Shown here one piece after another: positions 19,069 through 27,368 of a DNA stretch of 64,000 nucleotides. The stretch spans positions 84,217 through 148,216 of the forward strand of contig CACYVN010000002.1 of NCBI GenBank assembly GCA_902777855.1. Reading direction: 5' to 3'. This stretch comes from an uncultured bacterium (GTDB lineage: Bacteria; Cyanobacteriota; Vampirovibrionia; Gastranaerophilales; Gastranaerophilaceae). Position 1 is the stretch's first letter. Each line of letters begins with the position of its first letter. The notes beneath the pieces are model-generated. The model had not been told where the DNA came from, ran no database searches, and was given only the letters and a program-made list of their open reading frames with translations. The position numbers were made by a program, and so were the translations under genes.

Positions 19069-19097
19069 ATTATATCTATTTTTTAGTGATTTTGCAA
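19069..19097 (-). promoter_or_regulatory. Promoter of the five-gene defence operon
   Basis: On the minus strand: TTGCAA (19092-19097), a 17-base spacer, and TATAAT (19069-19074). The predicted start of transcription is about ten bases before the ATG at 19051. It is the best promoter match in the island and the only one seen upstream of the operon, which fits a single 12.4-kb transcript. Confidence 0.7.
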
Positions 19098-19273
19098 GGT
19101 TGTTATATACTACTTATACTGTTTATATAAATAAATGATAATTTATTATCCTGTCAATTCTGGACATAATAATATATGAAATTTACTATGTCTAAATGAT
19201 ACAAATTTTAATTTAGTGCTTGATACATTATCAAAAACAAGTGATTAATATCATAGCAGAAAGGAGTTTTGCT

Positions 19274-19474
19274 ATGACAGAAAGAGATTATAGACTTTAT
19301 GGTACAAAAATTTTAAATGTAAAAACACAAGAAATAGGTTTATTGATTTGTCTTTGGGAAAATAAATTTGCAGATAAAACTGTAGATTTTGCGACTTGTG
19401 TTGATAAAACTGGTAAGCGATACAATATTGAACTTGATAATATCAGAGGGTTTGAAGATGATTTTGAAAAATAA
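19274..19474 (+). CDS. Small hypothetical protein
   Basis: 66 residues from the ATG preceded by AAGGAG; an in-frame TTG further upstream lacks a site. It reads as a compact beta-rich fold (YGTKILNVKTQEIGLLICLWENKF). No family recognised. It overlaps the next small gene by 17 bases and sits, on the opposite strand, between the five-gene operon and the DUF1643/GmrSD pair. Its placement between defence modules makes a regulator or toxin-antitoxin part possible, but there is no motif to support either. Confidence 0.55.
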   Translation: MTERDYRLYGTKILNVKTQEIGLLICLWENKFADKTVDFATCVDKTGKRYNIELDNIRGFEDDFEK

Positions 19475-19691
19475 ATTAACTAAAGAAACGTTGGACATTC
19501 CGTACTCAGAATTTAGGATAAAGTTTGCAAAAGAAATCCAGGATGCGTTTGAAAGTTACCGCAAAACGCAATTAAATAAATATTCTTGGAACTTCAAAGA
19601 CGACAATTCTTTGGAGTTTAATTTTTACTTTGAACTTCATTGGAATTTCAATCGTTTTGGAAATAGCAACTGGTATATTGAAAAAATGTAA
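19458..19691 (+). CDS. Small hypothetical protein, coupled to the upstream small gene
   Basis: 77 residues from the ATG at 19458, which lies inside the end of the previous gene (17-base overlap). Aromatic-rich C-terminal half (YSWNFKDDNSLEFNFYFELHWNFNRFG). An upstream in-frame start would overlap the neighbour much more and lacks a ribosome site. Family not recognised. It is convergent with the DUF1643 gene, ten bases away. Confidence 0.5.
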   Translation: MILKNKLTKETLDIPYSEFRIKFAKEIQDAFESYRKTQLNKYSWNFKDDNSLEFNFYFELHWNFNRFGNSNWYIEKM

Positions 19692-19700
19692 GTGAGATTA

Positions 19701-20378
19701 TTATAAATTTTCTATTTCAACTAGTTTGGGGTTAGCACAGAACTTTTTGACTAAACTTGTGCACCTTGGACTCGGATGTGAAGGCTGTTTTGCACCAGAC
19801 TTATTTATTCTGTATGCTTGAACAAGATGTCTTTTTGATTTTATTGAATAAATCAAGTCTTTTAAATGACTGTAATATTCATTATTTAATTTTGTTTTAA
19901 CACCATTACCCCAGGCAATTATTATCTTGGATACATTGCTTGGATATTTATCAGTAAGTCTAAAAATCGGATTGTTGGCATATTCATACTCACAATCGAT
20001 CATTCTTACAGCATCTTCTACTTGAGGATGACGGATAGTAAAAGAATTATAAATTAACATTCCGCCACATTTAACTTTTTCATCAGAATAATTTTGAAGT
20101 GCATAGCAAATTCTAACACAATTTTTTAGGGTTTCATCTAACACATTCGCATTTGCGATACTCGGGTTAAATAAAACAAATATATTGCGATTAGGGCAAT
20201 TTTTATCCCAAATAACTTCATAACTTAGCCTGTTTTTGGGACATCGGCTATTCCCTTTTTCGATAACAGATAATTTCTTATAATAGGATGAAGCAAGATT
20301 TGTATATTCGTCTTTCCCATATATGGGATTCTTTTCAGCATTATTATTTACGAAATCAACAAATTCTTCAATATCCAT
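19701..20378 (-). CDS. DUF1643 domain protein
   Basis: 225 residues. Residues about 45-205 match the DUF1643 pattern: RLSYEVIWD, VLFNPSIANANVLDETLKNCVRIC, LIYNSFTIRHPQVEDA, KIIIAWGNGVKTK, and a terminal HPSPRC. Family members are widespread, often on mobile elements; their biochemical role is unknown. The ATG lies 9 bases after the stop of the GmrSD-like gene, so the two are probably co-transcribed, tying this protein to type IV restriction here. Confidence 0.82.
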   Translation of the reverse strand: MDIEEFVDFVNNNAEKNPIYGKDEYTNLASSYYKKLSVIEKGNSRCPKNRLSYEVIWDKNCPNRNIFVLFNPSIANANVLDETLKNCVRICYALQNYSDEKVKCGGMLIYNSFTIRHPQVEDAVRMIDCEYEYANNPIFRLTDKYPSNVSKIIIAWGNGVKTKLNNEYYSHLKDLIYSIKSKRHLVQAYRINKSGAKQPSHPSPRCTSLVKKFCANPKLVEIENL

Positions 20379-20387
20379 ATCATATCC

Positions 20388-22199
20388 TTATATTGAATAA
20401 TAGAAATTCTTAATTTTTTCAGCCATCATTTTTCTACGCTCGAGCAAAAATTCATCATAATCGTTTGCTTGCATAGAGAATATCTTTTCCGGGATACAAT
20501 TCATTTTTAAATTATTTCTTAAATCTTCTTCATTTAATATTGTTCCAACAGTACATTGGTTATTGTGGCATTGTTCAAGTGCTTTCGTGAAATATTCGTT
20601 TGGAGCTTGTTTCCCAACGGAAATATTAACGGTTGTATCTAAATAAGTATAATTAGCAACTTGGTTATATTTTGATTTATCATCATATCCGTTTTGTTTT
20701 AAAAATTCTTTTGGGAAAATATGATGAACGTGACCAGTTACAGTTACTAAATCAGAAACTTTTGTTGTACTTGAAAATAATGATTGTTCTGCATTCAAAA
20801 CTTGCGCAGCTATAAATGTATTAAAGTATGGACTGTTTATTGATGATGTTTCCAAGTTTTGAACTAATCCAACATTCCAGAAAGTATCTGATAATTCTGC
20901 TTCTTCAACTTCTGCAAAGAATCTTCTGAATCCTTTTTCTTCTATATTTCTTAAGTCTCTGTCCATTTGAGATTCTGGGGAACCAATATATCTGCTAGTT
21001 AATGTAGATAATACAAACCATTTTTGAACAAATCTTTTTATCTCAATTTTATCAATATCTTTTGAATTATTTAAAATCAAATATAAAGTATAAGCAAAAT
21101 CCAATGTCATTTTTGAATTTAACAATTTTTCATTAATAAAACCGCAAGCTTTTATTAATAATACAAAATTCTTAAAATTATATTCGTTCATAAAATTTTT
21201 AACACCAGATGTTAATTGATTAAAACTATTTTCTGCAATTTCTTCTTTAAAAGTCCTGGTTTCAAAATCTCTGCCTGATAATAAATTAACTAAATCTTTT
21301 AACTTACCTCTACCAAATTTATGCATCAAACAAACTCTCAACATATCATTATAATCGGGATCGTATATTGCTTCTTTATCATCTTTTAGCCATTTTAACA
21401 TCGGAGCAAATTCTGATTGCATAAATTCATCATCTGTCGAAGATAATTTTTCATAAAAAATAGGATCTACTGCAAGATGGCAGAAATAGTCAATTGCTTT
21501 TCTTAAAATATTTCCACCATATTTAGAATCTGCTGCAATTTTTGACATCGCAAAGTCAGATTCATTCAAGCGTTTGCCTTGTGAATTTATTCTAACAAAG
21601 ATTTCTGTTACTTCATTAATATCTAAATCAGGAACTAAAATAATTGTCCCCATTTGACATGTTCGTATGTCTAAAAGTTTTTGGATTGCTTTATTAATAA
21701 CATCAGAAGATACTTCCGGGTTATTAGCCATATATTCATTAATAAAATTAAAAGCATTAAAATCTGGTTTAAAAACAACAGCAATATCTGCAATCCAATT
21801 TTTACTTTTTACATGAACGGGGGTCTGGACAGCAAATCTTTCTTCATTACCTTCTGCCAATGGATTAAATGCGATTTTGTATGCTTTTGTTTCATAATCC
21901 TCAGTTAATATCTTCTGTCCCGCTAATGCCGTCATTAATGCGGTCACGCGCTGTTGTCCATCTATTAAAATTTTAGTACCACCGGCTTCTTTACCGTCTT
22001 TTAATCTTACAGTTGGATTCTGCCAAATTATTAAATATCCTGTTGGATACCCACTATACAAAGAATCAATTAAATCCCTTACTTTGCTTGGGTTCCATAC
22101 AAACGGTCTTTGTATTTCTGGTATGGATATTTCACCACTATTAATGAAACCTAAAATATTATCTACTGAATATTGTGCAACTGAATATTTATTAGTCAT
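20388..22199 (-). CDS. GmrSD-like (DUF262 + DUF1524) type IV restriction protein
   Basis: 603 residues. The N-terminal DUF262 domain has QRPFVW (30-35) and IDGQQR (79-84), the ParB-like nucleotide-binding/hydrolysing signature. The C-terminal DUF1524 region has a His-Me finger HHIFP at 492-496, continuing to a conserved Asn-rich NYTYLDTTVN. These are the two halves of GmrS and GmrD in one polypeptide, as in single-chain GmrSD and BrxU. Known relatives cleave DNA carrying modified (often glucosylated hydroxymethyl) cytosines, using NTP. Likely role: restriction of modified phage DNA. It is followed by the DUF1643 gene in the same orientation. Confidence 0.88.
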   Translation of the reverse strand: MTNKYSVAQYSVDNILGFINSGEISIPEIQRPFVWNPSKVRDLIDSLYSGYPTGYLIIWQNPTVRLKDGKEAGGTKILIDGQQRVTALMTALAGQKILTEDYETKAYKIAFNPLAEGNEERFAVQTPVHVKSKNWIADIAVVFKPDFNAFNFINEYMANNPEVSSDVINKAIQKLLDIRTCQMGTIILVPDLDINEVTEIFVRINSQGKRLNESDFAMSKIAADSKYGGNILRKAIDYFCHLAVDPIFYEKLSSTDDEFMQSEFAPMLKWLKDDKEAIYDPDYNDMLRVCLMHKFGRGKLKDLVNLLSGRDFETRTFKEEIAENSFNQLTSGVKNFMNEYNFKNFVLLIKACGFINEKLLNSKMTLDFAYTLYLILNNSKDIDKIEIKRFVQKWFVLSTLTSRYIGSPESQMDRDLRNIEEKGFRRFFAEVEEAELSDTFWNVGLVQNLETSSINSPYFNTFIAAQVLNAEQSLFSSTTKVSDLVTVTGHVHHIFPKEFLKQNGYDDKSKYNQVANYTYLDTTVNISVGKQAPNEYFTKALEQCHNNQCTVGTILNEEDLRNNLKMNCIPEKIFSMQANDYDEFLLERRKMMAEKIKNFYYSI

Positions 22200-22242
22200 A
22201 CTCTAATCCTTTTTCTTTTTAGGGTATCACAAACATGGATTT

Positions 22243-22311
22243 AAACATATTTTGAATGGAACTCAATTAGAAGATTTGAGTTTGCAAAAAACTGATAGAA
22301 TTAATAATATA
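22243..22311 (+). pseudogene. Relic of a serine recombinase C-terminus
   Basis: Frame 22243-22311 reads KHILNGTQLEDLSLQK and onward. Of the 14 residues ILNGTQLEDLSLQK, ten are identical to the last conserved segment of the intact recombinase at 4918-6525 (ILDGTQPDNMSLQK), and the DNA is visibly similar too. Nothing else of a recombinase remains: upstream is the divergent start of the GmrSD gene. This looks like the 3' stub of a second, deleted recombinase gene, marking an old element edge inside the island. Confidence 0.6.
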
Positions 22312-22324
22312 ATTTTTAATAAAG

Positions 22325-22354
22325 TTGCATTTATTTTGTTTTCTATGTTAATAT
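22325..22354 (+). promoter_or_regulatory. Promoter of the SAM riboswitch transcript
   Basis: TTGCAT (22325-22330), 18-base spacer, TAATAT (22349-22354). Transcription would start near 22361, exactly where the riboswitch P1 strand begins. Confidence 0.6.
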
Positions 22355-22360
22355 TTCAGC

Positions 22361-22463
22361 ATACCTATAAAGAGTGTACGAGGGACAAGCCCGTTGACTA
22401 CACAGCAACCTATTAAGTTAGGTGCTAAAGCTTGAATGATAGGTGGATGATAAGAAACCTATC
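22361..22463 (+). promoter_or_regulatory. SAM riboswitch (SAM-I clan, possibly SAM-I/IV variant)
   Basis: Conserved core: GAGGGACAAGCCCG (from 22380), then GCAACC (22405-22410), a short hairpin ACCTA/TAGGT (22408-22412 with 22419-22423), and GGTGCTAA (22421-22428). P1 pairs ACCTAT (22363-22368) with ATAGGT (22439-22444); a second helix pairs GTGTA (22374-22378) with TACAC (22399-22403). The 3' P1 strand (GATAGGT, 22438-22444) can instead pair with ACCTATC (22457-22463), the left arm of the terminator. This gives a classical antiterminator: SAM bound means termination, SAM scarce means expression. The P4 region is short, which is why I favour a variant rather than the standard SAM-I shape. Confidence 0.82.
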
Positions 22464-22481
22464 GCTATGGGTTCCTTTTTT
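22456..22481 (+). terminator. Attenuator terminator of the SAM riboswitch
   Basis: AACCTAT (22456-22462) pairs with ATGGGTT (22467-22473) around a CGCT loop, followed by CC and T6 (22476-22481). Its left arm is shared with the antiterminator pairing described for the riboswitch. The downstream ATG is at 22521. Confidence 0.8.
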
Positions 22482-22520
22482 GTTGCTCTTATAGGTTTAC
22501 AAGAAAAAAGGAGAAAAACT

Positions 22521-23126
22521 ATGGAACAACAAGAAGAAAAAAGTTTGAAGAATTACTACGCAAATTGCGTACTTAAAAACAAATTCGGATTATCAAGAGA
22601 TTTGGCAGAAATTGTATCAAAATTTATGCTAAACTTTTATGACAAATTTTTTGAAGATTTTGATCCCGAAAAGGCAAAACATTATCGTAATGCTGCATCA
22701 AATATGATGAGCCCAAGACCTAATTACACTTCAAAAATAGAGTTTTACATAGGCTTAATGGATAAAGATACAAGATCATATCACTATACAAAAGAACAGG
22801 CAAAACAAAAAGTGTTTGATGTCTTAGGAAATTGTACAATTATAGAAGCCACCGGCTGTTATACAAATGATAAAGGTGAACGCATGATTATGGATACTCT
22901 CGTTGCAACAAAAATTCTGGAACAAGTGCCAAAAGATTTTCAGCACGATGCATCTTATAAATTAAAAGAAATCTTTAATCAATCAAGCATACTAAATGTA
23001 AGAAATACTTGTGAAATTAGATATAATAATGAATTTCCTGAAACAGTTCGCTATATTCAAATGACAATGAATGATTATGATTTATCGTGGGAAGAAGCAG
23101 AACAAGCGATGAATGCTGGATGGTAA
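22521..23126 (+). CDS. Unknown protein under SAM riboswitch control
   Basis: 201 residues from the ATG at 22521, which has a strong AAGGAG site; an in-frame start at 22443 would lie inside the riboswitch expression platform and is rejected. Soluble, mixed helix/strand. A helical N-terminal third is followed by NCTIIEATGCYTNDKGERMIMDTLVATKI and a C-terminal segment ending DLSWEEAEQAMNAGW. I do not recognise a family, and it does not resemble methionine or SAM biosynthesis or transport proteins. The leader says it is expressed when SAM is low. Two SAM-using DNA methyltransferases follow, but with their own promoter. Confidence 0.75.
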   Translation: MEQQEEKSLKNYYANCVLKNKFGLSRDLAEIVSKFMLNFYDKFFEDFDPEKAKHYRNAASNMMSPRPNYTSKIEFYIGLMDKDTRSYHYTKEQAKQKVFDVLGNCTIIEATGCYTNDKGERMIMDTLVATKILEQVPKDFQHDASYKLKEIFNQSSILNVRNTCEIRYNNEFPETVRYIQMTMNDYDLSWEEAEQAMNAGW

Positions 23127-23141
23127 CATTAAATCACAGAC

Positions 23142-23169
23142 TATATTCTTTACAGATGTAAAGAATATA
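23142..23169. terminator. Perfect 12-bp hairpin after the riboswitch-controlled gene
   Basis: TATATTCTTTAC (23142-23153) pairs with GTAAAGAATATA (23158-23169) around a four-base loop. No T-run follows directly, so termination strength is uncertain. It separates the riboswitch gene from the methyltransferase pair. Confidence 0.5.
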
Positions 23170-23225
23170 AATAAAAAATTTGGGAAAAGTATTATATCAA
23201 TATGTGTACTAATAATATTCATATT

Positions 23226-23270
23226 TAGACAAAATAACTATTTCTGTTGTATACTATAGTTACTAAGGAG
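23226..23270 (+). promoter_or_regulatory. Promoter and ribosome site of the restriction-modification methylases
   Basis: TAGACA (23226-23231), 17-base spacer, TATACT (23249-23254). A palindromic ACTATAGT lies at the predicted start of transcription, then AAGGAG (23265-23270) seven bases before the GTG start at 23278. The palindrome could be an operator, but no controller protein gene is seen. Confidence 0.6.
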
Positions 23271-23277
23271 AACGTTA

Positions 23278-24546
23278 GTGGTCTTATTAGAATCAGAAAT
23301 ACCTAAAAAAAACATTTTAAGTGTAACAAAAATAAAGCCAATGGATGGGACATTCAAAAATAATTTTGATATTCCTATTCATCGTTGGTACCCTTATATA
23401 GAAGGGTTTTCTATAAATTTTGTTCGGTCAATTTTAAACAATTATCCCCAAAACATTATTGTATATGATCCATTTAATGGTTCTGGAACAACAACCTTAA
23501 CTGCAAGTTCAATGGGAATTAAGAGTTATGCTTCCGAAGTAAATCCATTTATGCGTTTTATTGCAAATACAAAAGTAAATGTTGTTAAAAGCATATTAGA
23601 AAATAACGAAATATTTGTTTTAAACAAAACATTTAAGGATTTATGTGATAAATTATTAGACACAAATTATAGAAAAAAAGTATTCAAAGAATGTAAAACA
23701 GTAAATGATTGTTACATAGAAAAAGATTTTTTCGATAAGAAAGTTTTACAAGATATTTCTTATATTAAATATTTGATAAAAAGTATAAATAATGATGATA
23801 TTGGAAATATCGCTTTGTTAAGTTTAGCCTCAATCACAGTTGAGATCTCAAATATGATTAGAGCTGCTGACTTGCGAAAGAAAACATTAAAAGAAAAAGA
23901 GTTAGCCTCTAACAGTACAATAGATTTATTTATACAAAAATTCTCAAATGTTATTTCTGATATTCAATCAGTGAGAAACATGAATTTTGAAGTAACAGAG
24001 TTTATAAGTGATAATGCAAAATCTATTAGTAAAAATTATTATAATACCGTTGATTTAGTGATAACATCACCACCTTATGTAAATGGCACTAATTACTTTA
24101 GAAATACAAAATTAGAATTATGGATTTTAGATTTTATTTCAAAAGAAACAGACTTGAAAGTATATAGAGAACAAGCCATTACGGCAGGAATAAACAATGT
24201 TTCAGTTAATAATAAAATAAATCCATTAGATATTGTTGAACCATATGCAAAACAATTAGATAAATTATCTACAGATAAGAGAATACCAAAAATGATACGA
24301 GCATATTTTAGCGATATGAATGTTGTTTTCAAAAATTTTAACTTACTTCTCAAAAATAATGGAAGAATATATTTTGATATAGGTGATTCCGAATATTATG
24401 GTATTCATATTCCAGTGGATGAATTAATTGTATCTATAGCCAATAGCAATGGTTTTAAATTAATAGAATGCAAGTTACTGAGAAAAAGGCATTCAAAAAC
24501 CGGAAATACTTTGTCTCAAAAATTATTAATCTTTGATAAGGAGTAA
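23278..24546 (+). CDS. DNA methyltransferase, probable N4-cytosine (first of two)
   Basis: 422 residues from a GTG with a good AAGGAG. SAM-binding motif DPFNGSGTT (64-72) precedes catalytic TSPPY (263-267), the tetrad typical of N4-cytosine enzymes. The roughly 190 residues between them are helical and may include target recognition. The C-terminal end has a short GRIYFDIGD strand of the fold. A second methyltransferase follows with two bases between stop and ATG, and an HNH endonuclease converges, so this is half of a restriction-modification protective pair. Two methylases usually mean an asymmetric target with each strand modified separately. Confidence 0.88.
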   Translation: MVLLESEIPKKNILSVTKIKPMDGTFKNNFDIPIHRWYPYIEGFSINFVRSILNNYPQNIIVYDPFNGSGTTTLTASSMGIKSYASEVNPFMRFIANTKVNVVKSILENNEIFVLNKTFKDLCDKLLDTNYRKKVFKECKTVNDCYIEKDFFDKKVLQDISYIKYLIKSINNDDIGNIALLSLASITVEISNMIRAADLRKKTLKEKELASNSTIDLFIQKFSNVISDIQSVRNMNFEVTEFISDNAKSISKNYYNTVDLVITSPPYVNGTNYFRNTKLELWILDFISKETDLKVYREQAITAGINNVSVNNKINPLDIVEPYAKQLDKLSTDKRIPKMIRAYFSDMNVVFKNFNLLLKNNGRIYFDIGDSEYYGIHIPVDELIVSIANSNGFKLIECKLLRKRHSKTGNTLSQKLLIFDKE

Positions 24547-24547
24547 A

Positions 24548-25711
24548 ATGCGAGAACTACTTTGTAAAGACGAAACATTTGAGAATTTGGCAAAAGATTT
24601 TATAGATAAATTCCCTTATCAGGAAGAACCTTATTGTTCTCGTAATTGGGGACATAGATGGCACTCTTTTTGTTCTTATCACGGTAAATTAAAGCCCGCA
24701 ATTGCACACTTTTTAATTAAAAACTTTACCAATGAAAATGACACTATACTAGACCCTCTTGGCGGAGTTGGCACAATAGCATTAGAAGCTATATTACAGG
24801 GTAGAAATGCAGTATCAAATGATTTGAGTGAATTAGCATATGTCATTACAAAAGCAAAAATTGAAAAAAATAATTATGAAAATATTTTTAAGGTAGTAGA
24901 GAATTTATCGGCATATATAGAAAATAACAAAACCAACGAACTTGAGAATCATTTATATGACGATTTTGGACTAAATGGTAAAATTCCAGAATATTTTGAA
25001 AAAAACACCTATGCTGAAATTCTTTCAGCAAGAAAATATTTTAAAAATAAAAAGCTTGAAGATTTAAGTCCGGCAGAATGTGTTGTCTTTGCATCTTTTT
25101 TACATGTTTTACATGGAAACAGACCATATGCACTGTCTAGAAATTCTCATCCACTTACTCCGTATGCTCCTACTGGTGAATTCATATACAAAAACGTTAT
25201 AGAACATATTGTAGATAAAATAAATCTTACGTATAAAAATAACTTTTTTAATGAATATAATGGAATCGGTAAATCAGCTTTGGGAAATTATACGCAATTA
25301 AGTAATATTTATAATAATTATTTTGATGCAATTATTACTTCTCCTCCATTTTTAAGTTCTTTAAAATTTTACTCTCAAAATTGGATGCGTTTATGGCTTT
25401 CAGGTTGGGAACCGGAAGACTACACAAATGCAAATATGCGTTTTTTAGAAGGTCAACAGAAAAAAGATATAAATGTATACGATAGCTTTTTTGAAATGTC
25501 ATATAATGTTTTAAAGTCAAATGGTCGTATTATATTGCATTTAGGGAAAACTGAAAAATACGATATGGCAGATTTGTTATCTTCTATTGCAAAAAAATAT
25601 TTTGTGGAAGTTTATAGAGGTGATGAATCAGTCAAAAACATTGAGAAGCACGGAATAAAAGATAAAGGTGGAACAACTCATCATCAATACTTATTCTTAA
25701 TCAAACGCTAA
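24548..25711 (+). CDS. DNA methyltransferase, probable N4-cytosine (second of two)
   Basis: 387 residues from the ATG at 24548; AAGGAG lies inside the previous gene's last codons. SAM motif DPLGGVGT (69-76), catalytic motif TSPPF (264-268). An N-terminal extension is rich in Trp/His/Cys (YCSRNWGHRWHSFCSYHGKLKP). It is clearly a different protein from the upstream enzyme rather than a recent duplicate. It ends convergently with the HNH gene, overlapping it by four bases, an arrangement typical of compact type II systems. Confidence 0.87.
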   Translation: MRELLCKDETFENLAKDFIDKFPYQEEPYCSRNWGHRWHSFCSYHGKLKPAIAHFLIKNFTNENDTILDPLGGVGTIALEAILQGRNAVSNDLSELAYVITKAKIEKNNYENIFKVVENLSAYIENNKTNELENHLYDDFGLNGKIPEYFEKNTYAEILSARKYFKNKKLEDLSPAECVVFASFLHVLHGNRPYALSRNSHPLTPYAPTGEFIYKNVIEHIVDKINLTYKNNFFNEYNGIGKSALGNYTQLSNIYNNYFDAIITSPPFLSSLKFYSQNWMRLWLSGWEPEDYTNANMRFLEGQQKKDINVYDSFFEMSYNVLKSNGRIILHLGKTEKYDMADLLSSIAKKYFVEVYRGDESVKNIEKHGIKDKGGTTHHQYLFLIKR

Positions 25712-27183
25712 TCATGTTTTAATGTAATGCTTTTAGGATACTTATTTGTTTTTCGATTGTATTCTTTTATCAAATCAATTTTTAGACCAGATGCGATTAT
25801 AACTTTTTGTATTGAATGATATATTTGGTCTGCCGCTTTTTTACCTTCCCTTACTTTTTGATAATCCTTATGCATTAAAAATTCATCAAAAAACCAATCT
25901 ATTTTGCTAACTAATTTTTTTACAGCTTCTAAATTAATAATTTTAGATGATAAAATTTCAAGTGAAAGTTTTGTTATTTTTGATAATTGCACTAAATGGT
26001 CTTTGTCATAAAACTCAACAGGAAATAAATCGCTCTTTTTACTATTACAAGATGAACAAAGACATGTGGCATGAATATCAAGTGGCCACAAATAAGCTAA
26101 TGGCATAGTATGGTCTAAGTCCATTTCATTAACAGTAATACTTTTACCACAATTAAAACACTTTTTGTCAAATGTTTCCCAAATGTGTTTATCAAATTCT
26201 TTCTTTTCTTGTTTACGGAACTTATGATAAATCCACTCATTATCAAGAAGCGTATCTACTAAAACTTCTATTGCACGTCTTCGTAGGGAATCTTCTCTAT
26301 GTTGTGTTGAAGTCCGCATTGGATTTAATGGTGCATTTACAAAGAATTTTTTACAAGCCTTACATTCTAATTGATGTCCATAATAAGTTTGGACTTGATT
26401 ATCCTCATTTATTTGTTCAATTTTCGGATAATTTTTATTCATAATTTTATACTTTGCAAAATTTTTATGTGTACACGGCGCCCTTGATGCACAATGATTT
26501 GAATATGCAAGAGTAGTTCTCTCCTCATCTATGTTAATAGGAATATATCTCGAGCAACGATTACAACTTTTTATGACAAGAATTTTCCCTTCTTTAAATG
26601 CATTGATAGAAGGATTCACCAAATTTAGTGCTATGTCTTGTTCATGATTTAAGTAATAAGTTTCAGGAACAGTAATTGCTGTTTTTTTGTTGAATTCACT
26701 CAATGCATTTTCATTATCAATATAATGAGGCTGGGTAACTATATCAAAATCTAAACCATATATGTGATATGAAATTTCTTTTTCTCCAGAGAATGCAATT
26801 TCAATAAATACATTTTCTATTTCATCATTTTTTAATATGTCGATATAATCGTGTACACCAATTTTATTCCATTTGTTGTAATCTAAATCAATCGCAAAAT
26901 TCGTACTGCATTTTTTATCTTGATATAAATATTTAAACTTGATTTCAACAGACATTTTACTCTCTGGGAAAATATAAAAGCCTAAAGCTAACATAGCTTT
27001 ATTTAATCCAAATATATCAACTAATTTTATGCTTTTCTTATAAAATTTTAGCAAAGCAGATTTATTTTTATCATGAAAAAACCAGGATTTAACTATCTTG
27101 CATTCGCTTCCCGTAGTCTCACCAGAGGTATGAAAACCACTTTCTCTTGTTGTATCGCGTCTTTTATAAGTTCTAAATCTCAT
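25708..27183 (-). CDS. HNH restriction endonuclease of the two-methylase system
   Basis: 491 residues. The C-terminal HNH domain has a zinc-binding CFNC (342-345), DLDH at 355-358, the second His near 371, and CSSCN (376-380). Earlier cysteine pairs (CNRC about 207-210; CKAC about 274-277) suggest further zinc sites in the specificity part. It is convergent with and abuts two TSPPY/F methyltransferases, which makes a type II restriction nuclease the natural reading. Specificity cannot be read from the sequence. An alternative is an HNH homing-type nuclease, but the linkage argues against it. Confidence 0.8.
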   Translation of the reverse strand: MRFRTYKRRDTTRESGFHTSGETTGSECKIVKSWFFHDKNKSALLKFYKKSIKLVDIFGLNKAMLALGFYIFPESKMSVEIKFKYLYQDKKCSTNFAIDLDYNKWNKIGVHDYIDILKNDEIENVFIEIAFSGEKEISYHIYGLDFDIVTQPHYIDNENALSEFNKKTAITVPETYYLNHEQDIALNLVNPSINAFKEGKILVIKSCNRCSRYIPINIDEERTTLAYSNHCASRAPCTHKNFAKYKIMNKNYPKIEQINEDNQVQTYYGHQLECKACKKFFVNAPLNPMRTSTQHREDSLRRRAIEVLVDTLLDNEWIYHKFRKQEKKEFDKHIWETFDKKCFNCGKSITVNEMDLDHTMPLAYLWPLDIHATCLCSSCNSKKSDLFPVEFYDKDHLVQLSKITKLSLEILSSKIINLEAVKKLVSKIDWFFDEFLMHKDYQKVREGKKAADQIYHSIQKVIIASGLKIDLIKEYNRKTNKYPKSITLKHD

Positions 27184-27368
27184 TTTTATATTTTATAACA
27201 GATAAATTTTAGACACAACTAAGTATATAAAGTTAATATTTTAGGTATTTTATAAAAATTCAAAAAACATTACTATCAACAGATATGTCTAATAAAGAAT
27301 AAATATATTTAAAAACATTTGTTTATTATAAAATTATATTATTAAAAGTAATATTTTACAAAAGGAAT

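Noticed and set aside
22443..22520. Extending the riboswitch-controlled gene to an earlier in-frame start
   Set aside because: That start lies within the terminator/antiterminator region, has no ribosome site, and a strong AAGGAG marks 22521.
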